Assembly: GCF_900182565.1 (NCBI RefSeq)
Contig: NZ_FXTI01000001.1
Location: 310,001 to 374,000, forward strand
Source of the DNA: Melghirimyces algeriensis
GTDB lineage: Bacteria; Bacillota; Bacilli; Thermoactinomycetales; DSM-45169
DNA: 64,000 nucleotides
Direction: 5' to 3'
The notes under the pieces: model-generated
Database searches by the model: none
What the model was told of the DNA's origin: nothing
What the model saw: the letters and a program-made list of their open reading frames with translations, nothing else
Made by a program: the position numbers and the translations under genes
Part shown: positions 35,682 to 44,144 of the stretch, in pieces
How the letters are laid out: each line of letters opens with the position of its first letter
Numbering within the stretch: position 1 is the first letter of the stretch

Positions 35682-35743
35682 GTGTATATAATTATATTAT
35701 ACACTTTTGTACATAATAAAACATTTGTGTATATCTATATACA
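35682..35743. promoter_or_regulatory. Two AT-rich dyads, likely activator (enhancer) sites
   Basis: Dyad 1 has arms GTGTATA and TATACAC (35682-35704); dyad 2 is TGTATAT-CT-ATATACA (35728-35743). They lie about 40 and 85 nt upstream of the -24 element, on the activator side, and overlap the probable promoter of the activator gene, which suggests autoregulation. Assignment to the activator is by position. Confidence 0.5.
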
Positions 35744-35764
35744 ATTTTGTTCAGGTGGTCTGCT

Positions 35765-37327
35765 ATGCTGGAATCAAAAATCTCTCTTTTATCGTTGGCT
35801 TTACCTTGGGACCCATCGATGGATGTCAAGAAAATGAAAGTGGTTTCGGAAAAGGGATTGCTCTTTGATTTGCCTGATTTGGATGAAGGAAAGGATTTGG
35901 CCTTACAAGGGGACGATGGAGTGTTTTCGGGGTGGATTCCTTTTAAAAAAATTGTACAGGTGATCTTTCAACAATGGAAAATTTGTCGGACCTATTATGA
36001 AACCTTGATTTGTGCAGTGGATCATGCCATTACTGCGGTGGACCGGGAAGGAAACATTGTTTCCTGGAATCACAAATCGGAAGAAATCTTTCAATGTTCC
36101 CACGATGAAATCATGGGAAAGCCAATCACCGATTTTTTTGAACAGGATTCCCTGGAAGTGGTCTCTGTCTTGAAAAATGGAAAGGGAGTGATCAGAAAAT
36201 ATCATCAGCCCTACCCTGGAGTATCAGTGCTAATTAATGCGTTGCCTGTTGTACTGAATAAGAAGGTGATCGGTGGAATTTCTGTTGAACAGGACATTAC
36301 CGATGTGGTGAGACTGAATGACGAGTTGTCTACAACGTTTGCCTATATACGGGATCTGGAAGATAGAATTGATAAAAAGCAATCAGATGATCCATTTCAT
36401 AAGATCAAAGGAAGAAGCAAATCGATTCGTAAGGCCGTTGAGATGGCCCAAAAAGTTGCCACTACGGATGCTTCTGTATTGATCACAGGAGAGAGTGGTG
36501 TGGGAAAAGAGTTGTTTGCCAATGCGATACATAAATCCAGTTCCCGGTCAAATGGCCCCTTTGTGGATATTAACTGTGGAGCCATCCCGGCTCCATTATT
36601 TGAAAGTGAACTGTTCGGCTATGAAAAAGGGGCTTTCACTGGTGCCAATAAAGAAGGAAAAAAAGGAAAGTTTGATATGGCCAAAGGTGGGACCCTCTTT
36701 TTGGATGAAATCGGTGAAATGCCTTTGGATCTCCAAGTAAAGCTTTTACGAGTGTTACAGGAAAAGCAGTACTACCGAATCGGGGGAAATGAGCCCATTC
36801 CTCTCGATGTGCGCATTATCTCTGCCACGAATCGGAACCTGGACGAGATGATCCAAGAGGGGTTGTTCCGACAGGATCTGTATTATCGCTTAAATATTGT
36901 ATCCATAGAGGTACCTCCTTTACGTGAACGAAAGGAGGATATTCCAGAGCTGGTACAACTGTGTTTGAATGAGTTTGCAATCAAATATTCAAAACCTGTT
37001 CCGGGAATTGATTCGGAAGTCATGTATCGTTTTGTTCATTATCATTGGCATGGGAATATAAGGGAATTAAGGAATATAATGGAGCAAATTGTAATTTTGG
37101 CGGATGAAGGCGTGATTCAGCCTCGCCACCTCCCGGCAAGCTTTGTCAAAAATGAAGGGAGGAATTCCTCTGATGATCGGTTGAATCATGTTCCGGTTGT
37201 TGACAGCGAAGAGTCACGCATTCGAGAGGCGCTAATGACCACATACGGGAATAAAAGTGCTGCAGCCAAGTTGCTGAACATTTCCAGATCTACGTTATAT
37301 AATAAGATCCGAAAATACAACTTGTGA
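35765..37327 (+). CDS. Sigma-54-dependent transcriptional activator with PAS domain (proline catabolism)
   Basis: 520 residues from ATG 35765, six bases after AGGTGG. Residues 1-75 form an unassigned region, about 80-200 a PAS domain (ICAVDHAITAVDREGNIVSW), and 225-460 the AAA+ domain. Walker A is GESGVGKELF (about 241), the sigma-54 contact loop GAFTGA is intact (about 289-294), and Walker B is GGTLFLDEIGEMP. A Fis-type helix-turn-helix ends the protein (GNKSAAAKLLNISRSTLYNKI). It is divergent from the proline dehydrogenase, and both putP and that gene have -24/-12 promoters, so it is the obvious activator. Its architecture resembles RocR. The PAS ligand is unknown. Confidence 0.92.
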   Translation: MLESKISLLSLALPWDPSMDVKKMKVVSEKGLLFDLPDLDEGKDLALQGDDGVFSGWIPFKKIVQVIFQQWKICRTYYETLICAVDHAITAVDREGNIVSWNHKSEEIFQCSHDEIMGKPITDFFEQDSLEVVSVLKNGKGVIRKYHQPYPGVSVLINALPVVLNKKVIGGISVEQDITDVVRLNDELSTTFAYIRDLEDRIDKKQSDDPFHKIKGRSKSIRKAVEMAQKVATTDASVLITGESGVGKELFANAIHKSSSRSNGPFVDINCGAIPAPLFESELFGYEKGAFTGANKEGKKGKFDMAKGGTLFLDEIGEMPLDLQVKLLRVLQEKQYYRIGGNEPIPLDVRIISATNRNLDEMIQEGLFRQDLYYRLNIVSIEVPPLRERKEDIPELVQLCLNEFAIKYSKPVPGIDSEVMYRFVHYHWHGNIRELRNIMEQIVILADEGVIQPRHLPASFVKNEGRNSSDDRLNHVPVVDSEESRIREALMTTYGNKSAAAKLLNISRSTLYNKIRKYNL

Positions 37328-37330
37328 CAA

Positions 37331-37370
37331 CGATCCCTCTTCCAAAAAGGAAGAGGGATCGTTTGCTTTT
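37331..37370. terminator. Terminator after the sigma-54 activator
   Basis: CGATCCCTCTTCC, loop AAAAA, GGAAGAGGGATCG, then TTTGCTTTT: a 13-bp perfect stem between convergent genes. Confidence 0.9.
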
Positions 37371-37395
37371 AAGGATGATGATGGGAGAGGAAACT

Positions 37396-37863
37396 CTAGA
37401 GGTTTTCTTTCTCTCTGAGGGTTTGGATAATCCCCTGGCATCCGGCTTTCACCAAACGGTAGGTTTCTTCAAAGTCTCCTGTAAAGTAGGGGTCAGGAAC
37501 CTCGTGATAATCGGTTTCAGGGATGAAACGGACAAACTGGTAAATGTTTGAGTCGCTGTTACCGGCTAACTGTTTGACGTCCCGGTAATTCTGTTGATCC
37601 ATAACAATCACATAATCAAAATGTTTTAGATCATCAGCCTTGATTTGTCTGGCCTGAATTCCCTCATCGGAAATTGCATACTTCGACAGAATGGTACGGG
37701 TTCCCTGATGAGGGAATTCGCCGATGTGCCAGTCTCCTGTTCCTGCAGAGTCAACCCGAACACGGTCTAACAGCCCATGTTCTTGGAGTTGATGCCGAAA
37801 TACGGCTTCAGCCATGGGAGATCGGCAAATATTACCAAGACATACAAACAGAACAGATACCAT
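37396..37863 (-). CDS. Low-molecular-weight protein-tyrosine phosphatase
   Basis: 155 residues from ATG 37863 after AAAAGGAG; the longer frame to 37908 is rejected. The P-loop is C8-LGNIC-R14-SP at the N-terminus and the general acid aspartate is in VPDPYFTGDFEETY. It could act on phosphotyrosine, or on phosphoarginine like YwlE: the residue after the catalytic-loop glycine is N, whereas YwlE has a threonine there. That hint favours the tyrosine class, but it is not decisive. Confidence 0.92.
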   Translation of the reverse strand: MVSVLFVCLGNICRSPMAEAVFRHQLQEHGLLDRVRVDSAGTGDWHIGEFPHQGTRTILSKYAISDEGIQARQIKADDLKHFDYVIVMDQQNYRDVKQLAGNSDSNIYQFVRFIPETDYHEVPDPYFTGDFEETYRLVKAGCQGIIQTLREKENL

Positions 37864-37991
37864 TATAAAAACTCCTTTTCCGATGATATAAGTCCCCTTT
37901 TTACTCATTATAAAACATTCCTCTCTCTTTTGAGCGGAAAAATATCCACCTGGAAAATGAAAGCGGTTTAAAAAAATTAATAAAAGAAAGC

Positions 37992-38020
37992 TTGCAATAC
38001 AGCAGGGAGGGGATTATAAT
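37992..38020 (+). promoter_or_regulatory. Sigma-A promoter of the pheB-hom-thrC-thrB-pheA operon
   Basis: TTGCAA (37992-37997), 17-nt spacer, TATAAT (38015-38020), about 45 nt before the pheB start. Confidence 0.78.
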
Positions 38021-38064
38021 GTCCGTTATACAAAAACATATGTCTTTATCAGGAGGACGGATCG

Positions 38065-38514
38065 GTGAATTCCAACGATGAAACCTTCTATCTCATTCGT
38101 TCTGACATGTTGCCAGAAGCCATTCAAAAGACGGTAAAAGCCAAATCCATGTTGGCTTCTGGGGAGGCTCAGACGGTTCAGGAGGCTGTGGAGCGGGCAG
38201 GGATCAGTCGCAGTTCATTTTACAAATATAAAGATGGAGTTTATCCCTTTAATGCCATGATGAAAGAAAAGATTGTAACAGTAGCCTTGACCTTGGAGCA
38301 TCGAGCAGGAGTGTTGTCCGGGATCTTGGCCTACATGGCGAAATACAGGGGGAATGTATTAACCATTCATCAAACGATTCCACTCCAGGGAGTTGCCAAT
38401 GTGACCTTATCGATTGATACAGCTCAGGTAACAGAGAGTCTGACGGAACTGATCCAGGGATTGAAAGATATGGATGGGGTGTTTCGGGCTGCCCTTGTGG
38501 GACGGGGAGAATAA
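38065..38514 (+). CDS. pheB: ACT-domain protein PheB (UPF0735 family)
   Basis: 149 residues from GTG after CAGGAGGACGG. An N-terminal helix-turn-helix-like part (AVERAGISRSSFYKYKDGVYPF) precedes an ACT domain (VTVALTLEHRAGVLSGILAYMAKYRGNVLTIHQ). ACT domains bind amino acids. Its exact role is unproven; here it leads an aspartate/aromatic amino acid operon, while in B. subtilis it sits next to pheA. Confidence 0.9.
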   Translation: MNSNDETFYLIRSDMLPEAIQKTVKAKSMLASGEAQTVQEAVERAGISRSSFYKYKDGVYPFNAMMKEKIVTVALTLEHRAGVLSGILAYMAKYRGNVLTIHQTIPLQGVANVTLSIDTAQVTESLTELIQGLKDMDGVFRAALVGRGE

Positions 38515-38539
38515 AGAGATGCTGAAAGGAGTGGAGAGA

Positions 38540-39838
38540 ATGGAGCAACCCATTCGTGTAGGACTGATGGGATTGGGGACGGTAGGTTCAAGCGTAGTTC
38601 AGTTGTTGGAAGCCAATCAGGAGGATCTTTTTCATCGGTCGGGGAAGCAGATTGTCGTTGAAAAAGTTTTGGTGAAACATCCGGAGAAAGACCGATCGAT
38701 CCAGGTTCCTTCAGAATGTTTAACCGATCAATCCGATGAGATTCTTAAAAATGAGCGTATTGATCTGGTGATAGAAGTGATGGGAGGGATTGAACCAGCC
38801 CGTTCCTATATCTTGGAGGCATTGAAACATGGGAAGCATGTGATCACCGCCAATAAAGATCTAATGGCTCTTCATGGGGAGGAAATCCTGTCCGTTGCTA
38901 CAGAAAAAGGCTGTGATGTTTTTTATGAAGCAAGTGTTGCCGGGGGGATTCCTGTTCTTCGTGCATTGACAGAAGGACTTTCTTCGGACCGCGTCACGAA
39001 GATCGTAGGGATTGTAAATGGAACGACCAACTATATCCTTTCGGAGATGCTCAATAAAGAGGCACCTTTTGAGAAGGCATTAGCGCAGGCTCAAGAGCTG
39101 GGGTATGCTGAAGCTGACCCCACAGCTGATGTGGAAGGGTTGGATGCTGCGCGTAAAGTGGCGATTCTGGCGACTTTGGGCTTTCGTACCCGTGTGTCTC
39201 TGAATGAGGTGTTTATACGGGGAATTGGAAGTGTGACATTGGAAGACGTTCGCTTTGCGATGCAATTGGGATATATTTTGAAGTTGGTCGGCATTGCACA
39301 GCGGGATGAAGACAAGGTGGAAGCGAGCGTACAGCCGGTGTTGTTGCCTGAAGCGCATCCTCTTGCGTCAGTAAATGGAGTGTTTAATGCGGTCTATATT
39401 TATGGGGAAGCGGTGGGTGAGACGATGTTTTACGGACCGGGAGCGGGTGGAATGCCTACCGCCACAGCTGTGGTTGCTGATCTGGTGACTGCGATTCACA
39501 ATATAGGCATGGGTGTCAGCGGGCAAAAGGTTGTCAGACCTTATCAGGAAACTGTGCTAAAAAGCTCGAAGGAAGTATTCTCCAAACATTTTCTTCGCCT
39601 TCGCGTGGCAGATCATGCCGGTGTAATGGCTCGGTTAACCGGAATATTTGCCGAGGTGGGAGTCAGTCTGGAAAAAGTGTTGCAGGTTCCTGGAGGGCAG
39701 GATCAAGAGGCTGAGATTGTGTTGGTAACTCACCGGACCAGCCAATATCAGTTGGAAGAAGTGTGTCACCGAATGGAAGAGCTTCCGGTGGTGCATCGAT
39801 TGATGAGTCATTACCGGGTCGAAGGGGGAGAGGATTGA
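38540..39838 (+). CDS. hom: Homoserine dehydrogenase
   Basis: 432 residues from ATG 38540, eight bases after AAAGGAG. It reduces aspartate semialdehyde to homoserine. The NAD(P) fold starts RVGLMGLGTVGSSVV; the catalytic core has FYEASVAGGIPVLR and GIVNGTTNYILSEM; the C-terminal ACT domain (LRVADHAGVMARLTGIFAEVGVSLEKVLQ) allows threonine feedback. The stop overlaps the thrC start. Confidence 0.97.
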   Translation: MEQPIRVGLMGLGTVGSSVVQLLEANQEDLFHRSGKQIVVEKVLVKHPEKDRSIQVPSECLTDQSDEILKNERIDLVIEVMGGIEPARSYILEALKHGKHVITANKDLMALHGEEILSVATEKGCDVFYEASVAGGIPVLRALTEGLSSDRVTKIVGIVNGTTNYILSEMLNKEAPFEKALAQAQELGYAEADPTADVEGLDAARKVAILATLGFRTRVSLNEVFIRGIGSVTLEDVRFAMQLGYILKLVGIAQRDEDKVEASVQPVLLPEAHPLASVNGVFNAVYIYGEAVGETMFYGPGAGGMPTATAVVADLVTAIHNIGMGVSGQKVVRPYQETVLKSSKEVFSKHFLRLRVADHAGVMARLTGIFAEVGVSLEKVLQVPGGQDQEAEIVLVTHRTSQYQLEEVCHRMEELPVVHRLMSHYRVEGGED

Positions 39839-40899
39839 TGGATCTTGGACTGATCAAACGTTATCAATCATTTTTGCCTGTATCTGAAAAAACCCCTTTT
39901 TTGACGCTTTACGAAGGAAATACCCCCTTGATTAAAGCGAAACAGCTTTCCCAGGAGTTAAAGCTTGATCTTTATTTAAAAGCAGAAGGGTTCAATCCCA
40001 CAGGTTCGTTTAAGGATCGCGGTATGGTGATGGCCATCGTGAAAGCGGCGGAAGCCGGCAGTCAGGCGGTAATATGTGCATCTACCGGAAATACTTCCGC
40101 TTCTGCTGCTGCTTATGCGGCTCGAATGGGACTTCGATGCATTGTGGTCATTCCTGATGGCTATGTTGCCTTGGGAAAACTCTCTCAAGCAGTGGTATAT
40201 GGAGCGGAAGTGCTGTCCGTCCAGGGAAACTTTGACCAAGCATTGGATATTGTTCGGGAGATTGCGGACACCTCTTCCGTTACCTTGGTGAATTCAGTAA
40301 ATCCTTATCGGATTGAGGGACAGAAAACGGCGGCCTTTGAGGTATGTGACCAACTGGGGAAAGCTCCAGATTTCTTGGCGATTCCTGTGGGAAATGCGGG
40401 AAACATCACAGCGTATTGGAAGGGGTTCAAGGATTATCGAACTGCGGGTCATATTGAAACCCTTCCTCGCATGTGCGGTTTTGAGGCAGAAGGTGCAGCG
40501 GCAATTGTTCAGGGAGAACGGGTGGAACAACCGGAGACGGTGGCTACGGCGATTCGGATTGGAAATCCGGCCAGTTGGGAGACCGCCGAGAAGGCGGCCA
40601 AGGAGTCTAACGGCCTGATTGACAGTGTGACAGATGAAGAAATTTTGGATGCTTACCGTGACCTGGCCCAAAAAGAAGGGGTGTTTGCTGAGCCGGCATC
40701 CGCAGCATCCTTGGCAGGGGTTAAAAAATTAAGGAGAATGGGGAAGCTTCCTGAAGGTGTACAAGTTGTCTGTGTTCTGACCGGGAATGGCCTGAAAGAT
40801 CCATCAACAGCCATGGATGCCGTTCCAGTCAAACCTCGTGTTTTGCCTTGTGAGCGGGAGGCCGTAATGGAAGCGATGACGAGGGGTGGGAGACGATGA
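39838..40899 (+). CDS. thrC: Threonine synthase
   Basis: 353 residues from ATG 39838, overlapping the hom stop as TGATG. It is a fold-type II PLP enzyme that turns phosphohomoserine into threonine. The PLP lysine is in NPTGSFKDRGM, the phosphate-binding loop is PVGNAGNITAYWKG, and the substrate loop ASTGNTSASAAAYAAR is present. It is the short Bacillus-type class. Confidence 0.97.
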   Translation: MDLGLIKRYQSFLPVSEKTPFLTLYEGNTPLIKAKQLSQELKLDLYLKAEGFNPTGSFKDRGMVMAIVKAAEAGSQAVICASTGNTSASAAAYAARMGLRCIVVIPDGYVALGKLSQAVVYGAEVLSVQGNFDQALDIVREIADTSSVTLVNSVNPYRIEGQKTAAFEVCDQLGKAPDFLAIPVGNAGNITAYWKGFKDYRTAGHIETLPRMCGFEAEGAAAIVQGERVEQPETVATAIRIGNPASWETAEKAAKESNGLIDSVTDEEILDAYRDLAQKEGVFAEPASAASLAGVKKLRRMGKLPEGVQVVCVLTGNGLKDPSTAMDAVPVKPRVLPCEREAVMEAMTRGGRR

Positions 40900-41852
40900 A
40901 GCCGTTTCAGTCCTTTGAGGTAACAGTGCCTGGAAGCAGCGCAAATATGGGTTCAGGATTTGATTCCATCGGATTGGCAATCAATCGGTATCTCCGGATA
41001 CGTTTTTCTCCGGCTGAGGAGACAAAAGTGATAGTTAAAGGGGATGAACTGCAACGCTTGCTTCGGGAAAAGAAAAACCTGATCATCGATGTGATGCGGG
41101 ATGTTTTTCAAAAAATGGATCGTCCCATGCCTTCGTTCCAAATGGAAGTGGAAACAGAAATCCCTTTGATGCGTGGGTTGGGAAGCAGTGCCGCCGCCAT
41201 CGTTGCTGGCTTGATCGCTGCCAACCATCTTTTGGGAAACCCTTTCGACAGGGAGGCATTGTTTCAAGAGGCGGTTCATTGGGAAGGGCATCCTGACAAT
41301 GTGGGTCCGGCGCTGTTCGGTGGATTGGTGGTGGCTGCGTGGGATGGAAACAAAGCACATGCCATACAGGCACCGATTCCGCCATTTTCCGTGGTGGCAG
41401 CCATTCCCGGAAAGCCACTGGCCACGTCAAAAGCCAGAGAGGTTTTACCCAGTCAGCTAAGTCATCAAGAGGCGGTTTTGGGTAGCAGTCGAGCCAATCT
41501 GTTGACGGCTTCGTTATTTACCGGTGATTGGGAAGCGTTTCGAGTGGGATTGATGGATTGCTTTCATCAACCCTATCGAAGCTTACTGATTCCGGGGTTG
41601 GATCAGGTATTGCAAGGGGCCGTGAAACATGGTGCTCTGGGCGCAGCATTGAGTGGGGCAGGTCCGACGGTTGTAGCCTTTGCTTTGGACCCGGAGCCAG
41701 TGCATCACTTTATGGAGGAAACGTTTCAAAAAGAGGGAATGTTAATGGATATCCTGAGACTGCGTCCCTGTGAAAGGGGGGCGACCGTTCGGTTGACAGG
41801 GAAAGAAGATCGTAGTAGAGTGTTTGAAAAAATTAAAGGAGCTGGCCGATGA
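40896..41852 (+). CDS. thrB: Homoserine kinase
   Basis: 318 residues, overlapping thrC as ATGA. GHMP-kinase motifs are present: VPGSSANMGSGFDSIG at the start, the ATP loop PLMRGLGSSAAAIVAG, and the C-terminal GALGAALSGAGPTVVAF. It supplies phosphohomoserine to ThrC. It overlaps pheA by 4 nt. Confidence 0.97.
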   Translation: MKPFQSFEVTVPGSSANMGSGFDSIGLAINRYLRIRFSPAEETKVIVKGDELQRLLREKKNLIIDVMRDVFQKMDRPMPSFQMEVETEIPLMRGLGSSAAAIVAGLIAANHLLGNPFDREALFQEAVHWEGHPDNVGPALFGGLVVAAWDGNKAHAIQAPIPPFSVVAAIPGKPLATSKAREVLPSQLSHQEAVLGSSRANLLTASLFTGDWEAFRVGLMDCFHQPYRSLLIPGLDQVLQGAVKHGALGAALSGAGPTVVAFALDPEPVHHFMEETFQKEGMLMDILRLRPCERGATVRLTGKEDRSRVFEKIKGAGR

Positions 41853-42742
41853 ATGAGGTAGCCTATCTCGGTCCACGAGGAACATTTACCTATGAGGCAA
41901 CACAAGCCCTGTTTCCAAAAACCGATTTCCAGCATACACCCTGCAACTCGATTCCGGATGTATTGACTGCGGTGGATCAAGGGGAGGTTGCCTACGGAGT
42001 GGTGCCTGTAGAAAATGCCATTGAAGGTTCAGTTAACTTGACCCACGATTGGTTGGTGCACCATGTTCATGTTCAAGTGACTGGAGAGTTGATTTATCCG
42101 ATCAAGCAGAACCTGATGATCCATACTCAAAATCGTATGCTTTCTCCTTCCCGATTTACCCAGGTGTTGTCTCACCCTCAGGCAATTGCTCAATGTCAAT
42201 CGTACTTGAGAAAACACCTTCCCAATATTGATGTGACGTATGTGGATAGTACGGCTGAGGCAGCCCGTCAGGTAGCGGAAAATCCAGAAGAAAATTGGGT
42301 GGCAATCGGTCCACAGAGTGCAGGAAAGATTTATCATTTGTCTATCCTGAGTACCGATATCCAGGATTATCCCAATAACTTTACCCGGTTTATTGCTGTG
42401 GGAAAGCCTTGGTCTCATCCTTCAGCGACTCCTTCCGGAAAGAAGAGCAGTCTTCTGGTGACGCTGCCTACTGATTTTCCGGGGGCATTATATCGTGTAC
42501 TATCCTCTTTTGCGAAACGTGGAGTGAACCTGTCCCGGATTGAATCCCGGCCGACAAAACGAAAATTGGGCACCTATCATTTTTTTATCGATGCAGAACA
42601 GGAATCCAATGAATTGGATATCATTGCTGCAGTGGATGAAATAAAAGCATGGGGATGTCAAGTGCGCCATCTGGGATCTTATCCCTGCTATTTTTTCGAA
42701 AAAATTGGGGGCACAAACCGGGTTGACAACAGAGAACGATAA
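41849..42742 (+). CDS. pheA: Prephenate dehydratase
   Basis: 297 residues. It makes phenylpyruvate for phenylalanine. The substrate domain starts AYLGPRGTFTYEA and carries VPVENAIEGSVNLTHD; the C-terminal ACT domain has LPTDFPGALYRVLSSFAKRGVNLSRIESRP, the phenylalanine feedback site. It is monofunctional, without chorismate mutase. It is the last gene of the operon; the promoter for the ilvE leader is inside its 3' end. Confidence 0.97.
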   Translation: MNEVAYLGPRGTFTYEATQALFPKTDFQHTPCNSIPDVLTAVDQGEVAYGVVPVENAIEGSVNLTHDWLVHHVHVQVTGELIYPIKQNLMIHTQNRMLSPSRFTQVLSHPQAIAQCQSYLRKHLPNIDVTYVDSTAEAARQVAENPEENWVAIGPQSAGKIYHLSILSTDIQDYPNNFTRFIAVGKPWSHPSATPSGKKSSLLVTLPTDFPGALYRVLSSFAKRGVNLSRIESRPTKRKLGTYHFFIDAEQESNELDIIAAVDEIKAWGCQVRHLGSYPCYFFEKIGGTNRVDNRER

Positions 42743-42751
42743 CCCTATAAT
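42723..42751 (+). promoter_or_regulatory. Sigma-A promoter of the ilvE leader
   Basis: TTGACA (42723-42728), exactly 17 nt, TATAAT (42746-42751); it overlaps the end of pheA. Transcription would begin near 42758. Confidence 0.85.
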
Positions 42752-42789
42752 CTTCGTTAAACCAAGTTTTTGAAATCATTTGATTGATT

Positions 42790-42940
42790 AATCAGAAGGA
42801 TACCTAGGGTTCCGCTTCGCTTTTTGGCGAAGGTCTGGTCCAAGCGGTATCAACACCGGATGCCCGGTGTACACCGTGGGGAAAAAAACCCCTTGCGGCA
42901 GGTTCTGATTTTAGTTCAACCTGTGCAAGGGGTTTGTTGT
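42790..42940 (+). promoter_or_regulatory. ykkC subtype 2a (ppGpp) riboswitch with terminator, upstream of ilvE
   Basis: The ykkC core is present: CCTAGGGTTCCG at 42803, GGTCTGGTCC at 42832, ACACCG followed by GGGG-A7-CCCC at 42871-42892. GATACC (42799) pairs with GGTATC (42846), CTTCGC with GGCGAAG, and ACACCGG with CCGGTGT. The CCCC of the aptamer is also the base of a terminator (ACCCCTTGC / GCAAGGGGT and CAGGTT / AACCTG, 42888-42933, then TTGTTGT). The two folds exclude each other, so ligand binding would turn expression on. In front of a branched-chain aminotransferase this points to the ppGpp class over guanidine or PRPP. Confidence 0.87.
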
Positions 42941-42967
42941 ATCTAAAATCAAGCTATCGGGGGTGTC

Positions 42968-43900
42968 ATGATGGAAGATCGTTGGGTGTTTATGAATGGT
43001 AAATATGTGAAACAGACGGAGGCCTCTGTCTCCATCTTTGACCACGGGTTTCTTTACGGAGATGGTGTATTTGAAGGCATTCGTGTCTATGAGGGAAATG
43101 TATTTCGTTTAAAGGAGCACTTGGAACGACTTTATGAGTCCGCCCGATCCATCCTTTTGGAGATTCCGTATCCAATTGGCGAGCTGGAGAAATATGTACT
43201 GGAAACGGTACAAAGGAATCGTCTGACCAACGCTTATATTCGCCTTGTGGTTTCCCGTGGAGTGGGAGAGCTTTGTTTGGACCCTTCCAAGTGTTCCGAT
43301 CCGCAGGTGATTATTATTGCCGATCAGGTGAAAATGTTTCCAAAAGAAATGTATGATAAAGGTCTGAAAGTTGTAACGGTTCCCACCCGACGCAATATCC
43401 CCGATGCTTTAAATCCTAAAATCAAGTCTCTGAACTATTTGAATAATGTGCTGGTAAAAATTGAAGCGAACCAAGCCGGGGTCGGAGAGGCCTTGATGCT
43501 GAACAGTGACGGCTATGTTGCTGAGGGATCAGGAGACAATATCTTCATCATTAAACGGGGAAGGCTATATACACCTCCGTGCTATGTTGGAGCCCTGGAT
43601 GGAATTACCCGACAGGCGATTATGGATCTCTGTAAACGTCTGGGGTATCAAGTTATTGAAGAGCCTTTCACCCGGCATGATGTATTTGTGGCTGATGAGT
43701 GCTTCCTTACCGGAACGGCTGCTGAAGTGATTGCGGTAGTTGATGTGGATGGTCGCAAAATCGGTGATGGTCAACCGGGACCCATTACACGTCATCTTTT
43801 GCAGGAGTTTCGTAAGTTGGTGACGGTGGATGGTTCCAAAGTCTATTCAGAGGTTGGTGTAGACTCAAAGAGTGAAGAAACGACCATTCAAGTAGGTTAA
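42968..43900 (+). CDS. ilvE: Branched-chain amino acid aminotransferase (class IV)
   Basis: 310 residues (a second ATG three bases on is equally possible). The start FMNGKYVKQTEASVSIFDHGFLYGDGVFEGIR is the class IV signature. The PLP lysine is in NPKIKSLNYLNNVLVKIEA, and the cofactor phosphate loop ends with FLTGTAAEVIAV. It transfers amino groups between glutamate and the keto acids of Leu, Ile and Val. Expression is set by the riboswitch upstream; a terminator follows. Confidence 0.95.
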   Translation: MMEDRWVFMNGKYVKQTEASVSIFDHGFLYGDGVFEGIRVYEGNVFRLKEHLERLYESARSILLEIPYPIGELEKYVLETVQRNRLTNAYIRLVVSRGVGELCLDPSKCSDPQVIIIADQVKMFPKEMYDKGLKVVTVPTRRNIPDALNPKIKSLNYLNNVLVKIEANQAGVGEALMLNSDGYVAEGSGDNIFIIKRGRLYTPPCYVGALDGITRQAIMDLCKRLGYQVIEEPFTRHDVFVADECFLTGTAAEVIAVVDVDGRKIGDGQPGPITRHLLQEFRKLVTVDGSKVYSEVGVDSKSEETTIQVG

Positions 43901-43913
43901 ATCAGAATAACTG

Positions 43914-43950
43914 GGAGGCTTGCCATTGGAGCAAGTCTCTTTTTTTATTT
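43914..43950 (+). terminator. Rho-independent terminator after ilvE
   Basis: GAGGCTTGC pairs with GCAAGTCTC (one G-T) around a seven-base loop, followed by seven T. Confidence 0.88.
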
Positions 43951-43975
43951 CGTTCAATTGTTAAATTTAACCGGA

Positions 43976-44004
43976 TTGACATCCTGTATATACATGTTTA
44001 TGCT
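43976..44004 (+). promoter_or_regulatory. Sigma-A promoter of the trehalose operon with embedded TreR operator
   Basis: TTGACA (43976-43981), 17-nt spacer, TATGCT (43999-44004). The spacer contains the palindrome TGTATATACA (43985-43994), so a bound repressor would occlude RNA polymerase. Confidence 0.82.
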
Positions 44005-44008
44005 TGTG

Positions 44009-44023
44009 ATGAAAGCGTTTTAT
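44009..44023 (+). promoter_or_regulatory. cre site (CcpA) downstream of the tre promoter
   Basis: ATGAAAGCGTTTTAT matches WTGNAANCGNWNNCW with one mismatch and lies at about +1 to +15, the usual place for carbon catabolite repression of sugar operons. Confidence 0.6.
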
Positions 44024-44047
44024 GTAAGGGCTTTCTAGTCAGGATTG

Positions 44048-44100
44048 TGTATATAGGGTGAAATCATTGTTTTTTATTTGTTCTTTATCCTGTATATACA
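44048..44100 (+). promoter_or_regulatory. Second and third TreR-like operators
   Basis: A partial site TGTATATA lies at 44048-44055 and a full palindrome TGTATATACA at 44091-44100, repeating the one inside the promoter. B. subtilis TreR binds TTGTATATACAA. Spacing of full sites is about 106 nt, roughly ten helical turns, which would allow looping. Confidence 0.7.
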
Positions 44101-44144
44101 AGGTGTAGGTTGAGTATTTATTTTAAAATGGGGAGTGATGGAAT

